Notes under the pieces: model-generated
The model's database searches: none
What the model was told of the DNA's origin: nothing
What the model saw: only the letters and a program-made list of their open reading frames with translations
Part shown: piece after piece, positions 33,919 through 42,789 of the stretch
Numbering within the stretch: the first letter of the stretch is position 1
Layout: every line of letters begins with the position of its first letter
Assembly: GCA_946413815.1 (NCBI GenBank)
Contig: CAMKMD010000008.1
Coordinates: 23,927-87,926 of the forward strand
DNA: 64,000 nucleotides
Source: an uncultured Ruminococcus sp.
GTDB lineage: Bacteria; Bacillota; Clostridia; Oscillospirales; Ruminococcaceae
Reading direction: 5' to 3'
Program-made: the position numbers and the translations under genes

Positions 33919-35910
33919 ATGCAGAGAATTGGAGTATTTGTCTGTCACTGCGGTACCAATATCGCCGCAACGGTAGACGTAAAGGCAGTTGCCGAAGCTC
34001 TCGGCCACGAGCCGGGCGTAGTCATCTCCCGGGAATACCAGTATATGTGTTCCGAGTCAGGACAGAACCTTGTAAAGGATGCGATCAGGGAGCATAACCT
34101 TACAGGTGTAGTTATCTGCTCCTGCTCACCGCGTATGCACGAGAACACATTCAGAAAGGCAGCAGCCGCTGCCGGTCTCAATCCTTACCTTGTGGAGATC
34201 GCCAACATCCGTGAGCAGTGCTCATGGATACACAAGGATATAGCCTCGGCTACAGAGAAGGCTGTCATCCTCGGTAAGGCAGCAGTAGCAAAGGTACATC
34301 TCAATGCACCTCTTATCGCAGGCGAGAGTCCGGTAGTCAAGAGAGCGCTTGTTATCGGCGGAGGTATCGCCGGCATCCAGACCGCTCTTGATATCGCAGA
34401 GGCAGGCTTCGACGTTGATATCGTAGAAAAGCAGCCCACTATCGGCGGCAAGATGGCTCAGATAGACAAGACCTTCCCCACGCTTGACTGTGCCGCCTGT
34501 ATCCTCACTCCTAAAATGGTTGAGGCCTCACAGAACGAGAAGATACATATCTACTCCTTCAGCGAGGTTACAGACGTCAAGGGCTTTGTAGGAAACTTCA
34601 CTGTTACCATAAAGCGCAAGGCTCGCTACGTTGATGAGACAAAGTGTACCGGCTGCGGACTCTGCACAGAGAAGTGCCCTATGAAGAAGGTACCCAACGA
34701 GTTCAATATGGGCCTTGACAACAGGACAGCTATTTACATCCCCTTTGCACAGGCAGTACCCAAGGTGGCAACTATCGACCCCAACTACTGCATGATGATG
34801 AAGACGGGCAAGTGCGGTGTCTGCTCAAAGGTCTGCTCTGTAGGTGCTATCGACTACAAGCAGGAGGATAAGTTCATCGAGGAGAAATACGGTGCGATCG
34901 TAGTTGCCACCGGATTCAACCCAATAAATCTTGACAAGTACGACGAGTTCGCATACAACCAGTGTGCAGACGTTGTTACTTCTCTTGAACTGGAGAGACT
35001 GATGAATGCGGCCGGCCCCAACGGCGGTACGCTCCTCCGCCCCTCCGACAAGACTCATCCCCATACCATAGTATTCGTGCAGTGCGTAGGCAGCCGCTGC
35101 GATGACGAGAAGGGCAAGCCCTACTGCTCGAAGATATGCTGTATGTATACTGCAAAGCACGCAATGCTCATACGTGAGAAATACCCCGATACCGAGGTAT
35201 ACGTATTCTATATAGATGTCCGTACTCCCGGCAAGAACTTCGACGAGTTCTACCGCCGTGCAGTTGAGCAGTACAATGTTCACTACATCAAGGGCATGGT
35301 CGGCAAGGTTACACCTAAGTCCGACGGAAAGATAGACGTACAGGCATCAGACCTTATCGCAAACGAGCAGCTCCATATCAATGCGGATATGGTAGTACTC
35401 GCAGCAGCCATTGAGCCTGACAAGACAGCACGTCCTCTTGCGACTATGCTCACCACACAGATGGACACAAATGACTTCTTCACAGAGGCTCATCCGAAGC
35501 TCCGTCCCGTAGAGAGTGCAACAGCCGGTATCTTCCTCTCCGGTGCCTGCCAGGGTCCGAAGGATATCCCGGAGACCGTAGCACAGGGAAGTGCCGCTGC
35601 CGCAAAGGCTATCGGACTTCTCTGCAAGAACAGTATCACCTGCAATCCCTGCGTGGCTCATTCCAACGAGCTTATGTGCAACGGCTGCTCAGCCTGTGAG
35701 AAGGTATGCCCCTACGGCGCTATCACATATCAGGACAAGGAATTCAGGATGCCTGACAGGACTACAGCGATACGCCGTGTAGCAAGCGTCAATCCGGCAG
35801 TATGTCAGGGCTGCGGCGCTTGTACAGTTGCTTGTCCTTCGGGAGCAATGGATCTCAACGGCTTCTCTAACAGTCAGATAATGGCGGAGGTAGACGCAAT
35901 ATGCAAGTAA
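33919..35910 (+). CDS. hdrA: Heterodisulfide reductase subunit A-like electron-bifurcating flavoprotein
   Basis: 663 residues, the usual soluble HdrA length. An N-terminal Cys-rich domain (VCHCGTNI, CSCSPRMHE) precedes the FAD domain (LVIGGGIAGIQTALDIAEAG) with the family motif LDCAACILTPKM. An inserted ferredoxin region (CTGCGLCTEKCP, CGVCSKVC) lies near 235-310. Two C-terminal [4Fe-4S] motifs (CNGCSACEKVCP, CQGCGACTVACP) match the ferredoxin-docking clusters. In methanogens and Desulfovibrio HdrA carries the bifurcating FAD. The stop overlaps the start of the MvhD/FlxD gene by ten bases. Confidence 0.93.
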   Translation: MQRIGVFVCHCGTNIAATVDVKAVAEALGHEPGVVISREYQYMCSESGQNLVKDAIREHNLTGVVICSCSPRMHENTFRKAAAAAGLNPYLVEIANIREQCSWIHKDIASATEKAVILGKAAVAKVHLNAPLIAGESPVVKRALVIGGGIAGIQTALDIAEAGFDVDIVEKQPTIGGKMAQIDKTFPTLDCAACILTPKMVEASQNEKIHIYSFSEVTDVKGFVGNFTVTIKRKARYVDETKCTGCGLCTEKCPMKKVPNEFNMGLDNRTAIYIPFAQAVPKVATIDPNYCMMMKTGKCGVCSKVCSVGAIDYKQEDKFIEEKYGAIVVATGFNPINLDKYDEFAYNQCADVVTSLELERLMNAAGPNGGTLLRPSDKTHPHTIVFVQCVGSRCDDEKGKPYCSKICCMYTAKHAMLIREKYPDTEVYVFYIDVRTPGKNFDEFYRRAVEQYNVHYIKGMVGKVTPKSDGKIDVQASDLIANEQLHINADMVVLAAAIEPDKTARPLATMLTTQMDTNDFFTEAHPKLRPVESATAGIFLSGACQGPKDIPETVAQGSAAAAKAIGLLCKNSITCNPCVAHSNELMCNGCSACEKVCPYGAITYQDKEFRMPDRTTAIRRVASVNPAVCQGCGACTVACPSGAMDLNGFSNSQIMAEVDAICK

Positions 35911-36347
35911 ATGAGAATACCAATTTTGAGCCTGTTATCGTTGCATTCTGCTGCAACTGGTGTTCATACGCCGGAGCTGATCTCTCAGGCACAAACAGAC
36001 TCAACTATCCGACTAATGTCAAGATAATCAGAGTTCCCTGTTCATGCAGAGTGAACCCGATGTTCATACTCAGGGCATTCCAGAGAGGCGCTGACGGAGT
36101 TATCCTCTGCGGCTGCCACCCCGGAGACTGCCACTACACCTCAGGAAACTATTTCACACGCCGCAGGATAACCCTCCTGTACAGTATGCTTGATTTCCTC
36201 GGTATCGAGAGAGACAGAACAAGACTGGAATGGGTATCTGCTGCTGAGGGCGCAAAGTTTGCTGCTACAATGCAGGAATTCACCGATGCCGTAAGAAAGC
36301 TCGGCCCTAACCGGAGATTGGAGGATCTGAGATGCAGGAAGCAATGA
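35901..36347 (+). CDS. mvhD: MvhD/FlxD-like iron-sulfur adaptor subunit
   Basis: 148 residues of the hydrogenase iron-sulfur (MvhD / FlxD) family. The cysteines of its [2Fe-2S] cluster are in AFCCNWCSYAGADLSG, VPCSCRVNP and LCGCHPGDCHYTSGN. In methanogens it connects the MvhAG hydrogenase to HdrA; in Flx systems it connects the NAD(P)H dehydrogenase module to HdrA. No hydrogenase genes lie nearby, so the electron donor here is the Flx module. It overlaps the next gene by 16 bases. Confidence 0.9.
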   Translation: MQVNENTNFEPVIVAFCCNWCSYAGADLSGTNRLNYPTNVKIIRVPCSCRVNPMFILRAFQRGADGVILCGCHPGDCHYTSGNYFTRRRITLLYSMLDFLGIERDRTRLEWVSAAEGAKFAATMQEFTDAVRKLGPNRRLEDLRCRKQ

Positions 36348-37312
36348 TAAATAAGGCAAAGCAGCTCCTGGCCGATGGTACTGTCAACCGTGTCATGGGC
36401 TGGAAGAGGGGAGAGTTCGTGTACGACATCACTCCCGCTGTCTTTGAGACTGCTGAGGAGATCGATGCAGATTTCGTATGCGATGATTTCACCGCAGCCA
36501 ACGTTTCAAAGTATCTTGTTAAAGAGAGCCGCAAGGAGGGAAAGATACTTGCCTTCCTGAAGCCCTGCGATACCTACAGCTTTAACCAGCTTGTCAAGGA
36601 GCACCGCATAGTCCGTGAAAACGTATACGTGGTAGGCATCCCCGGAGGCCCGAAGCTTGATGCAGAGAAGATAAAGGCAAAGGGTATAACCGGTATACTC
36701 TGCGTAAAGAACGAGAACGGCACACTTAAGATAGACACTCTCTACGGCGAGGAGACAATGCCTTACTACGAGGCCATCCTCGGCAAGTGTGAGACCTGCA
36801 AGAGCCGCAAGCACGTTGTATATGACGAGCTTATCGGCGAAGAGGGCGAGGTAATCACAGCAGAGGATTCCGGCCGCTTCGATATGGTAGAGAAGCTGGA
36901 GAACATGACTGCTCAGGAACGTTATGATTTCTGGAGGGAGCAGCTCTCCAAGTGTATCCGCTGCAACGCCTGCCGCAACGTATGTCCCGCCTGCACCTGT
37001 GAGAACTGCGTATTCGATAACCCGGCATCGGGCATATCCAACAAGGCAGCCGCAGACAGCTTCGAGGAGAATATGTTCCACATCATCCGTGCCTTCCATG
37101 TTGCCGGACGCTGTACCGACTGTGGTGAGTGCTCAAGAGTATGTCCCCAGAACATACCGCTTCACCTCCTCAACCGCAAGTTCATCAAGGACATCAACGC
37201 CTTCTACGGCGAGTATCAGGCAGGAGAGGACACCACATCAAGAGCTCCTCTCAACAACTATGACAAGGACGACTGCGAGCCTTCCATCGTACATGAAAGG
37301 GGTGTTGAGTGA
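36332..37312 (+). CDS. FrhB/FlxC-like 4Fe-4S dicluster protein
   Basis: 326 residues. The N-terminal 200 residues resemble the coenzyme F420 hydrogenase beta (FrhB/FdhB) fold (ILAFLKPCDTYSFNQLVKEH, then KCETCKSRKHVVYDEL). Two C-terminal ferredoxin motifs follow: CIRCNACRNVCP plus CTCENC, and CTDCGECSRVCP. It is probably the FlxC-type electron-transfer subunit between the NAD(P)H flavoprotein and MvhD/FlxD. The Flx subunit letter is inferred from gene order. Confidence 0.75.
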   Translation: MQEAMINKAKQLLADGTVNRVMGWKRGEFVYDITPAVFETAEEIDADFVCDDFTAANVSKYLVKESRKEGKILAFLKPCDTYSFNQLVKEHRIVRENVYVVGIPGGPKLDAEKIKAKGITGILCVKNENGTLKIDTLYGEETMPYYEAILGKCETCKSRKHVVYDELIGEEGEVITAEDSGRFDMVEKLENMTAQERYDFWREQLSKCIRCNACRNVCPACTCENCVFDNPASGISNKAAADSFEENMFHIIRAFHVAGRCTDCGECSRVCPQNIPLHLLNRKFIKDINAFYGEYQAGEDTTSRAPLNNYDKDDCEPSIVHERGVE

Positions 37313-38331
37313 TGCTGAGAATACCCGTAGCAAAGTCAGATGAGCTGTTTGCAGCTATCGCTTCGCAGCAGACTCTCTACCTCCCCGCAGACCGTAAGGA
37401 CGGCCAGGCAGAGTACAGAAAGTGGGAGGAGGGCGTGAAGCTCAGCAGCAGACTGAATACAGTCCGCTCCGCCAAGGACTTCTTCTTCCCTCAGACCGAG
37501 AACCTTGCCGAGTTCCGCATGGAGGGCAAGAAGATAGAGGTCATTGATATCCGGAAGGAATCAGAGGATTTCGTCATCTTCGGAGTAAGAGCCTGCGATG
37601 CACGCAGCTTTACGATCCTTGACAAGGTATACCTTGTTGATCCCGTTGATACCTTCTATCAGACACGCCGTGAGCACGGCACCGTAGTTACTATGGCCTG
37701 CACACGTCCTGCCGAGACCTGCTTCTGCCAGACCTTCGGCATCGATCCCACAGAGCCCGAGGGCGATGTATCATGCTGGAGCGACGGAAGCTATTACTAC
37801 TTCAGAGCAAATACCGACAAGGGACAGAAGTTCCTTGACTCCCTTTCCTCACTCCTCGAGGACGGCGATACAGCTGCTCTTGAAGAGACAAAGGCAAAGA
37901 CAAAGGAGATACTTTCCAAGCTCCCGCTGGCTAAGGTATCAACAGAGAACTTCGGCGGCGACAAGCTGAACGAGTACTTCAGGTCCGAAAAGTGGGGAGA
38001 GCTCTCCGAGAGCTGCCTCGGCTGCGGAACCTGCACCTTTGTATGTCCCACCTGTCAGTGCTATGATATCAGGGATTTTGACACAGGACACGGAATTCAG
38101 CGTTTCCGCTGCTGGGATTCCTGTATGTACTCAGACTTCACAAAGATGGCTCACGGAAACCCGAGACTTACACAGCTCGAGCGCTTCCGTCAGCGTTTCA
38201 TGCACAAGCTTGTGTACTTCCCTGCAAACAACAACGGCGAGTTCGGCTGCGTAGGATGCGGAAGATGTCTTTCCAAGTGTCCTATATCCATGAACATCGT
38301 CAAGGTAATGAAGGCATTGGAGGAAAAGTGA
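37312..38331 (+). CDS. AsrA/FlxB-like 4Fe-4S dicluster protein
   Basis: 339 residues from the ATG at 37312, which overlaps the preceding stop; a GTG three bases earlier is possible. The N-terminal domain (VIFGVRACDARSFTILDKVYL) matches the AsrA / hydrogenase-gamma type, and two [4Fe-4S] motifs follow (CLGCGTCTFVCP with CQC, and CVGCGRCLSKCP). FlxB and anaerobic sulfite reductase subunit A share this layout. It overlaps the FlxA-like gene, its expected NAD(P)H-binding partner. Confidence 0.78.
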   Translation: MLRIPVAKSDELFAAIASQQTLYLPADRKDGQAEYRKWEEGVKLSSRLNTVRSAKDFFFPQTENLAEFRMEGKKIEVIDIRKESEDFVIFGVRACDARSFTILDKVYLVDPVDTFYQTRREHGTVVTMACTRPAETCFCQTFGIDPTEPEGDVSCWSDGSYYYFRANTDKGQKFLDSLSSLLEDGDTAALEETKAKTKEILSKLPLAKVSTENFGGDKLNEYFRSEKWGELSESCLGCGTCTFVCPTCQCYDIRDFDTGHGIQRFRCWDSCMYSDFTKMAHGNPRLTQLERFRQRFMHKLVYFPANNNGEFGCVGCGRCLSKCPISMNIVKVMKALEEK

Positions 38332-39158
38332 TGAACAAGGATACATTGATCCCTTATATCGGCGTAGTTACTGATATAAGGCAGGATACTCCCGATGTTA
38401 AGACCTTCAGGGTAGTATCACCGGAGGGCGGCAAGGTGTTCGAGCATATGCCCGGACAGTGTGCTATGCTTTCTATACCGGGCGTTGGTGAGGGTATGTT
38501 CTCGATAACCTCCTCGCCCACGAACAAGGAATATATGGAGTTCTCCATCAAGAAATGCGGCTGCCTGACCACATGGCTCCACGCCATGGATGTTGGCCAG
38601 CAGATAACCATAAGAGGACCTTACGGCAATCACTTCCCCGTAGAGACTGATCTCAAGGGCAAGGATCTGCTCTTCATCGCCGGCGGTATCGGTCTTGCAC
38701 CTCTCCGCTCAGTTATCAACTATGTACGAGACAAGCGTGAGAACTACGGCGATATCCAGATAGTATACGGCTCCCGTTCCAAGGATGATCTTGTTGACTA
38801 TCAGGAGATCATCGATGAATGGATGAAGGATGACGGTATACAGGTAAACCTCACCATAGACAACCCGCAGGAGGGCTGGGACGGTCATGTGGGCTTCGTA
38901 CCGAACTACGTGAAGGAGCTCAATCCTTCACTCAGCAAGACCGTACTTATATGCGGCCCCCCGATCATGATAAAGTTCACCCTTGCAGGCCTCAAGGAGC
39001 TCGGCTTCACCGAGACACAGGTGTATACCACCATGGAGCTCCGCATGAAGTGTGCTGTCGGAAAATGCGGACGCTGCAACATCGGAAACAAGTATGTATG
39101 CAAGGACGGACCGGTATTCCGTTTCGACCAGCTGGGCGAGCTGCCTGATGAATACTAA
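38331..39158 (+). CDS. flxA: FlxA/AsrB-like NAD(P)H- and FAD-binding oxidoreductase
   Basis: 275 residues from the ATG at 38331, overlapping the preceding stop. It has a ferredoxin-NADP reductase fold: FAD motif near PGQCAMLSI, nucleotide motif FIAGGIGLAPLRS, LICGPPIMI, and a C-terminal [2Fe-2S] site (MKCAVGKCGRCNIGNKYVC). This is the AsrB/FlxA/HydG-gamma type that admits electrons from NADH or NADPH. It is the only NAD(P)H-binding subunit in the block and thus the presumed electron entry point. Confidence 0.88.
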   Translation: MNKDTLIPYIGVVTDIRQDTPDVKTFRVVSPEGGKVFEHMPGQCAMLSIPGVGEGMFSITSSPTNKEYMEFSIKKCGCLTTWLHAMDVGQQITIRGPYGNHFPVETDLKGKDLLFIAGGIGLAPLRSVINYVRDKRENYGDIQIVYGSRSKDDLVDYQEIIDEWMKDDGIQVNLTIDNPQEGWDGHVGFVPNYVKELNPSLSKTVLICGPPIMIKFTLAGLKELGFTETQVYTTMELRMKCAVGKCGRCNIGNKYVCKDGPVFRFDQLGELPDEY

Positions 39159-39170
39159 GGAGGAGCTATC

Positions 39171-39854
39171 ATGGAAAAGATGTTAAACGTTTACCTGTTC
39201 GGCAAGAAGTATGAAGTGCCGGCAGGACTGACTATAATGACTGCTATGGAGTACGCAGGCTATGAACTCGTTAGAGGCTGCGGATGCCGCAACGGCTTCT
39301 GCGGTGCCTGTGCTACTATCTACAGGATCAAGGGACAGGTAGAGCTCCACGGATGTCTTGCCTGTCAGACAGAGATCGAAGAGGGTATGTACGTTGCTAC
39401 GCTTCCTTTCTTCCCGCTTGAGAAGAGGGTATACAATATCGAGGAGATAAAGCCGGATCAGCAGATCATGATGCAGCTCTATCCCGAGATATACAGCTGT
39501 ATCGGCTGCAACGCCTGTACAAAGGCCTGCACTCAGGAGCTGAACGTTATGCAGTACATCGCCTACGCTCAGAGAGGCGAGTATGAGAAGTGCGCCGAGG
39601 AGAGCTTTGACTGCGTAATGTGCGGAGTATGTTCATCACGCTGCCCCGCAGGCATCTCACATCCTCAGGTAGCAATGCTCGCACGCCGTCTCAACGGTAA
39701 GTACATCGCACCCGAGTGCGGACATCTTGCTGACAGGGTCAACGAGATCAACGAGGGCATCTATGACGACAAGATGGCTGAGCTTATCGGCAAGTCCATC
39801 GACAACGTACAGGAGCTCAAGGATATGTACAACAACCGCGAGATCGAGAAGTAA
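39171..39854 (+). CDS. frdB: Fumarate reductase iron-sulfur subunit, [2Fe-2S] plus two [4Fe-4S]
   Basis: 227 residues. An N-terminal plant-type ferredoxin has CRNGFCGAC and a further Cys pair in GCLACQ. Two C-terminal motifs, CIGCNACTKACTQ and CVMCGVCSSRCP, both have the CxxCxxCxxxC spacing of [4Fe-4S] clusters, whereas canonical FrdB/SdhB has one [3Fe-4S]. The C-terminal half thus looks like HdrC. No cytochrome b or membrane anchor gene follows, so the enzyme should be soluble, as in methanogen thiol:fumarate reductase. It pairs with the flavoprotein 15 bases downstream. Confidence 0.85.
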   Translation: MEKMLNVYLFGKKYEVPAGLTIMTAMEYAGYELVRGCGCRNGFCGACATIYRIKGQVELHGCLACQTEIEEGMYVATLPFFPLEKRVYNIEEIKPDQQIMMQLYPEIYSCIGCNACTKACTQELNVMQYIAYAQRGEYEKCAEESFDCVMCGVCSSRCPAGISHPQVAMLARRLNGKYIAPECGHLADRVNEINEGIYDDKMAELIGKSIDNVQELKDMYNNREIEK

Positions 39855-39868
39855 GGAGGGGAGAGACT

Positions 39869-41473
39869 ATGTACAAGATAGACAGATTCAATGAGCTGGC
39901 AAAGAAGGTCGCTGCCAAGAGAGCCGAGAACGCTGCTCTTGAGCCCAGAAGAATGACAGCCGAAGAGAAGGACGCTCTCCTTGCAGAGTTCCACCCCGAC
40001 TATAAGCAGGGCGAGTTCACCGTCCTCACAGCCGGCCCCAACAAGGGGGAGAAGGTGCCTACACAGCTGGCTGACCTTCTCCAGGCGCACAGCCGCATCT
40101 CTGCGGACAGTGTTGACCTCAGTAATCCCGACTATGATACAGATGTTCTCATCATCGGCGGCGGCGGAGCAGGCGCTTCAGCAGCCATCGAGGCCGACGA
40201 GGCCGGCGTAAAGGCCATGATCGTCACAAAGCTCCGTATCGGTGATGCAAATACCATGATGGCTGAGGGCGGCATACAGGCTGCCGACAAGCCAAATGAT
40301 TCTCCCGCAATACACTTCGTGGACGCTTTCGGCGGCGGACATTTCGCTGCAAAGCCTGAGCTTGTTGCAAAGCTCGTTACAAAGGCTCCCGAATGTATCC
40401 AGTGGCTCAACAAGCTGGGCGTAGAGTTCGACAAGGAGCCCGACGGCACAATGGTAACGACTCACGGCGGCGGTACCTCACGCAAGAGAATGCACGCAGC
40501 AAAGGACTACTCCGGCGCAGAGATCATGCGTACTCTCCGTGACGAGGTCATAAACCGCGGTATACCCGTTATCGACTTTACAGCAGCTATCGAGATAATC
40601 CTTGACAAGGACGGAAAGGCTGCCGGTGCTGTACTGATGAATATGGAGACAAAGGAGCTCCTGGTTGCCCGCGCAAAGACAGTCATCATCGCTACAGGCG
40701 GTGCCGGAAGACTCCACTACCAGGGATTCCCCACATCAAATCACTACGGCGCTACAGCTGACGGTCTTGTTCTCGGCTACAGAGCAGGAGCCAAGCTCCT
40801 CTATGCTGATACTCTCCAGTATCATCCCACAGGTACAGCTTATCCGGAGCAGATCTTCGGAGCACTGGTTACCGAGAAGGTACGTTCACTGGGCGCTAAG
40901 CTGGTGAATATCGACGGTGACGTATTCATGCACCCCCTTGAGACCCGTGATGTAACAGCAGCCTCCATCATCCGTGAGTGTACTGCAAAGGGCAAGGGCA
41001 TCGAGACAGAGCAGGGCATGGGCGTATGGCTGGATACTCCCATGATCGAATACAAGAACGGCGAGGGCACTATTGAGAAGCGTATCCCCGCAATGCTCAG
41101 AATGTTCGGCAAGTACGGTATAGATATCCGCAAGGAGCCTATCCTTGTTTACCCCACACTCCACTACCAGAACGGCGGACTTGACATCGACACATACGGT
41201 GTGACAGGTGTAGAGAACCTCTATGCAGCCGGTGAGGTCGCCGGAGGTATCCACGGCCGCAACAGACTCATGGGCAATTCTCTCCTTGACGTTATCGTAT
41301 TCGGCAGAAATGCAGGCATCTATGCAGCTGCCAAGGCTAAGGAGACAGCTGCTCCCGAGGGACTTAACCTCGACCACATCGCAGCTTACGACAAGGAGCT
41401 TGCAGCAGCAGGAATCGAGACAGAGGTTGTATCACCCAAGCTGCTCCCTGACTACGCAAGAAAGACAAAATAA
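39869..41473 (+). CDS. frdA: Fumarate reductase flavoprotein subunit
   Basis: 534 residues with a 90-residue N-terminal extension not seen in short FrdA. The FAD motif is LIIGGGGAGASAAIEA. Substrate-site motifs are TLQYHPTG, the THGGGTSRKR block and GGIHGRNRLMGNSLLD. At the place of the FAD-linking His (SHTxxAxGGI in canonical FrdA/SdhA) it has Asn128 (ANTMMAEGGI), so FAD should be non-covalent. With FrdB it would reduce fumarate to succinate. It is the last gene of the Hdr-Flx-Frd block. Confidence 0.87.
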   Translation: MYKIDRFNELAKKVAAKRAENAALEPRRMTAEEKDALLAEFHPDYKQGEFTVLTAGPNKGEKVPTQLADLLQAHSRISADSVDLSNPDYDTDVLIIGGGGAGASAAIEADEAGVKAMIVTKLRIGDANTMMAEGGIQAADKPNDSPAIHFVDAFGGGHFAAKPELVAKLVTKAPECIQWLNKLGVEFDKEPDGTMVTTHGGGTSRKRMHAAKDYSGAEIMRTLRDEVINRGIPVIDFTAAIEIILDKDGKAAGAVLMNMETKELLVARAKTVIIATGGAGRLHYQGFPTSNHYGATADGLVLGYRAGAKLLYADTLQYHPTGTAYPEQIFGALVTEKVRSLGAKLVNIDGDVFMHPLETRDVTAASIIRECTAKGKGIETEQGMGVWLDTPMIEYKNGEGTIEKRIPAMLRMFGKYGIDIRKEPILVYPTLHYQNGGLDIDTYGVTGVENLYAAGEVAGGIHGRNRLMGNSLLDVIVFGRNAGIYAAAKAKETAAPEGLNLDHIAAYDKELAAAGIETEVVSPKLLPDYARKTK

Positions 41474-41485
41474 ATAATAACAAAC

Positions 41486-41505
41486 GGGACGCCTGAGGGC
41501 GTCCC
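41486..41505 (+). terminator. Strong hairpin after frdA without U-tract
   Basis: GGGACGCC, loop TGAG, GGCGTCCC. No T-run follows, so it may stabilise the upstream mRNA and let some transcription continue into the exporter gene. A second hairpin (CATCCGG/CCGGATG, 41526-41550) lies just before that gene. Confidence 0.5.
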
Positions 41506-41576
41506 GACAGTCTGTAATAATATGGCATCCGGTGCCGTCCACGCCGGATGTCCGATAGAAAGTAAGAGTGATAAAT

Positions 41577-42785
41577 ATGGATCTATTCAACGGCATCCTT
41601 TCTCTTCACGGAGTATCCTTTCTGCTGATCAGCGTAGTAGCTATAATGGCGCTGGGATATATCCTCGGAAGAGTTACCATCAAGGGAGTATCCCTCGGAA
41701 CAGCCGGAGTCTTCATCATGGCTCTTCTCTACGGCTGCTTCTTCTACAAGCATCTTTCCACAGAGATCAATGCTGATTTCGTCGGCAGCGCGCTGAAGAT
41801 CGTCGATAATCTCGGACTGATACTCTTTGTAACTGCGGTAGGATTTATCGCAGGCCCGAATTTCTTCGCCAACTTCAAAAAGAACTTCAAGTCTTACGTT
41901 GTCCTTGCTGTTATAATCATACTCAGCGGCGGACTTACCTGTGCCGGATGTATAATGGTGGGCAGGAACTTCACTGACCTCTCGCAGCAGGAATTCACAG
42001 CCATGCTCACCGGAATCCTTTCCGGCGCTCTCACAAGTACCCCCGGTTTCTCCGCAGCCAAGGATGCAGTAGGTGATGACCACCTCCAGAGCATCGTATC
42101 CGTCGGCTACGCTATTGCGTACATCTTCGGAGTTATCGGAGTTGTACTCTTCGTTCAGATAATCCCTAAGCTGATGAAGGCAAACATGGCAGAGGAGAGA
42201 AAGCTCCTTGTCACAGCTGATTCCAAGGGTAAGGCAAAGGATACATCAAAGCTTATCAGTATGGATGATTTCGGCATAATGCCTTTCGCACTTGCAGCTG
42301 CTGTCGGTGTATTCATAGGCGCATTCAAATTCCGCAACTTCTCACTTTCCACCACAGGCGGCTGCCTGCTGGTTGCTCTTCTCTTCGGTCATTTCGGACA
42401 TATAGGCAAGTTCAGCCTTATGCCCAAGGATACTACCCTGAAGGTATTCCGTGAGATGGGACTTGTATTCTTCCTCATAGGTGCAGGAGTTTCCGGCGGT
42501 GCGAAGTTCGTGCAGTACTTTGACGGTCTCTACTTCGTATACGGAATGCTCATGACCATCATCCCCATGATACTCGGCTTCCTGTTTGCAAAGTACGTAT
42601 TGAAGCTGAGCCTGCTCAACAATCTTGGTTCCATTACGGGCGGCATGACCTCCACACCGGCACTCGGTACACTTATCGGTACAGCCGGAACAGAGGACGT
42701 TGCATCGGCTTACGCAGCAACATACCCCGTTGCACTTATATCCGTAGTACTTGTATCACAGTTCCTTATAATACTTTTCAGCTAA
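41577..42785 (+). CDS. AAE-family (AspT/YidE/SucE-like) transporter, probable dicarboxylate exporter
   Basis: 402 residues with about ten helices in two repeats. The family's duplicated motif appears twice: GILSGALTSTPGFSAA and GSITGGMTSTPALG. A short cytoplasmic loop separates the halves, and the TrkA_C (RCK) domains of the 560-residue relatives are absent. The aspartate:alanine exchanger family includes the succinate exporter SucE of Corynebacterium glutamicum. Placement right after fumarate reductase suggests succinate efflux, which is inference. The start codon is uncertain: a GTG at 41568 is in frame and both ribosome sites are weak. Confidence 0.82.
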   Translation: MDLFNGILSLHGVSFLLISVVAIMALGYILGRVTIKGVSLGTAGVFIMALLYGCFFYKHLSTEINADFVGSALKIVDNLGLILFVTAVGFIAGPNFFANFKKNFKSYVVLAVIIILSGGLTCAGCIMVGRNFTDLSQQEFTAMLTGILSGALTSTPGFSAAKDAVGDDHLQSIVSVGYAIAYIFGVIGVVLFVQIIPKLMKANMAEERKLLVTADSKGKAKDTSKLISMDDFGIMPFALAAAVGVFIGAFKFRNFSLSTTGGCLLVALLFGHFGHIGKFSLMPKDTTLKVFREMGLVFFLIGAGVSGGAKFVQYFDGLYFVYGMLMTIIPMILGFLFAKYVLKLSLLNNLGSITGGMTSTPALGTLIGTAGTEDVASAYAATYPVALISVVLVSQFLIILFS

Positions 42786-42789
42786 GAAA

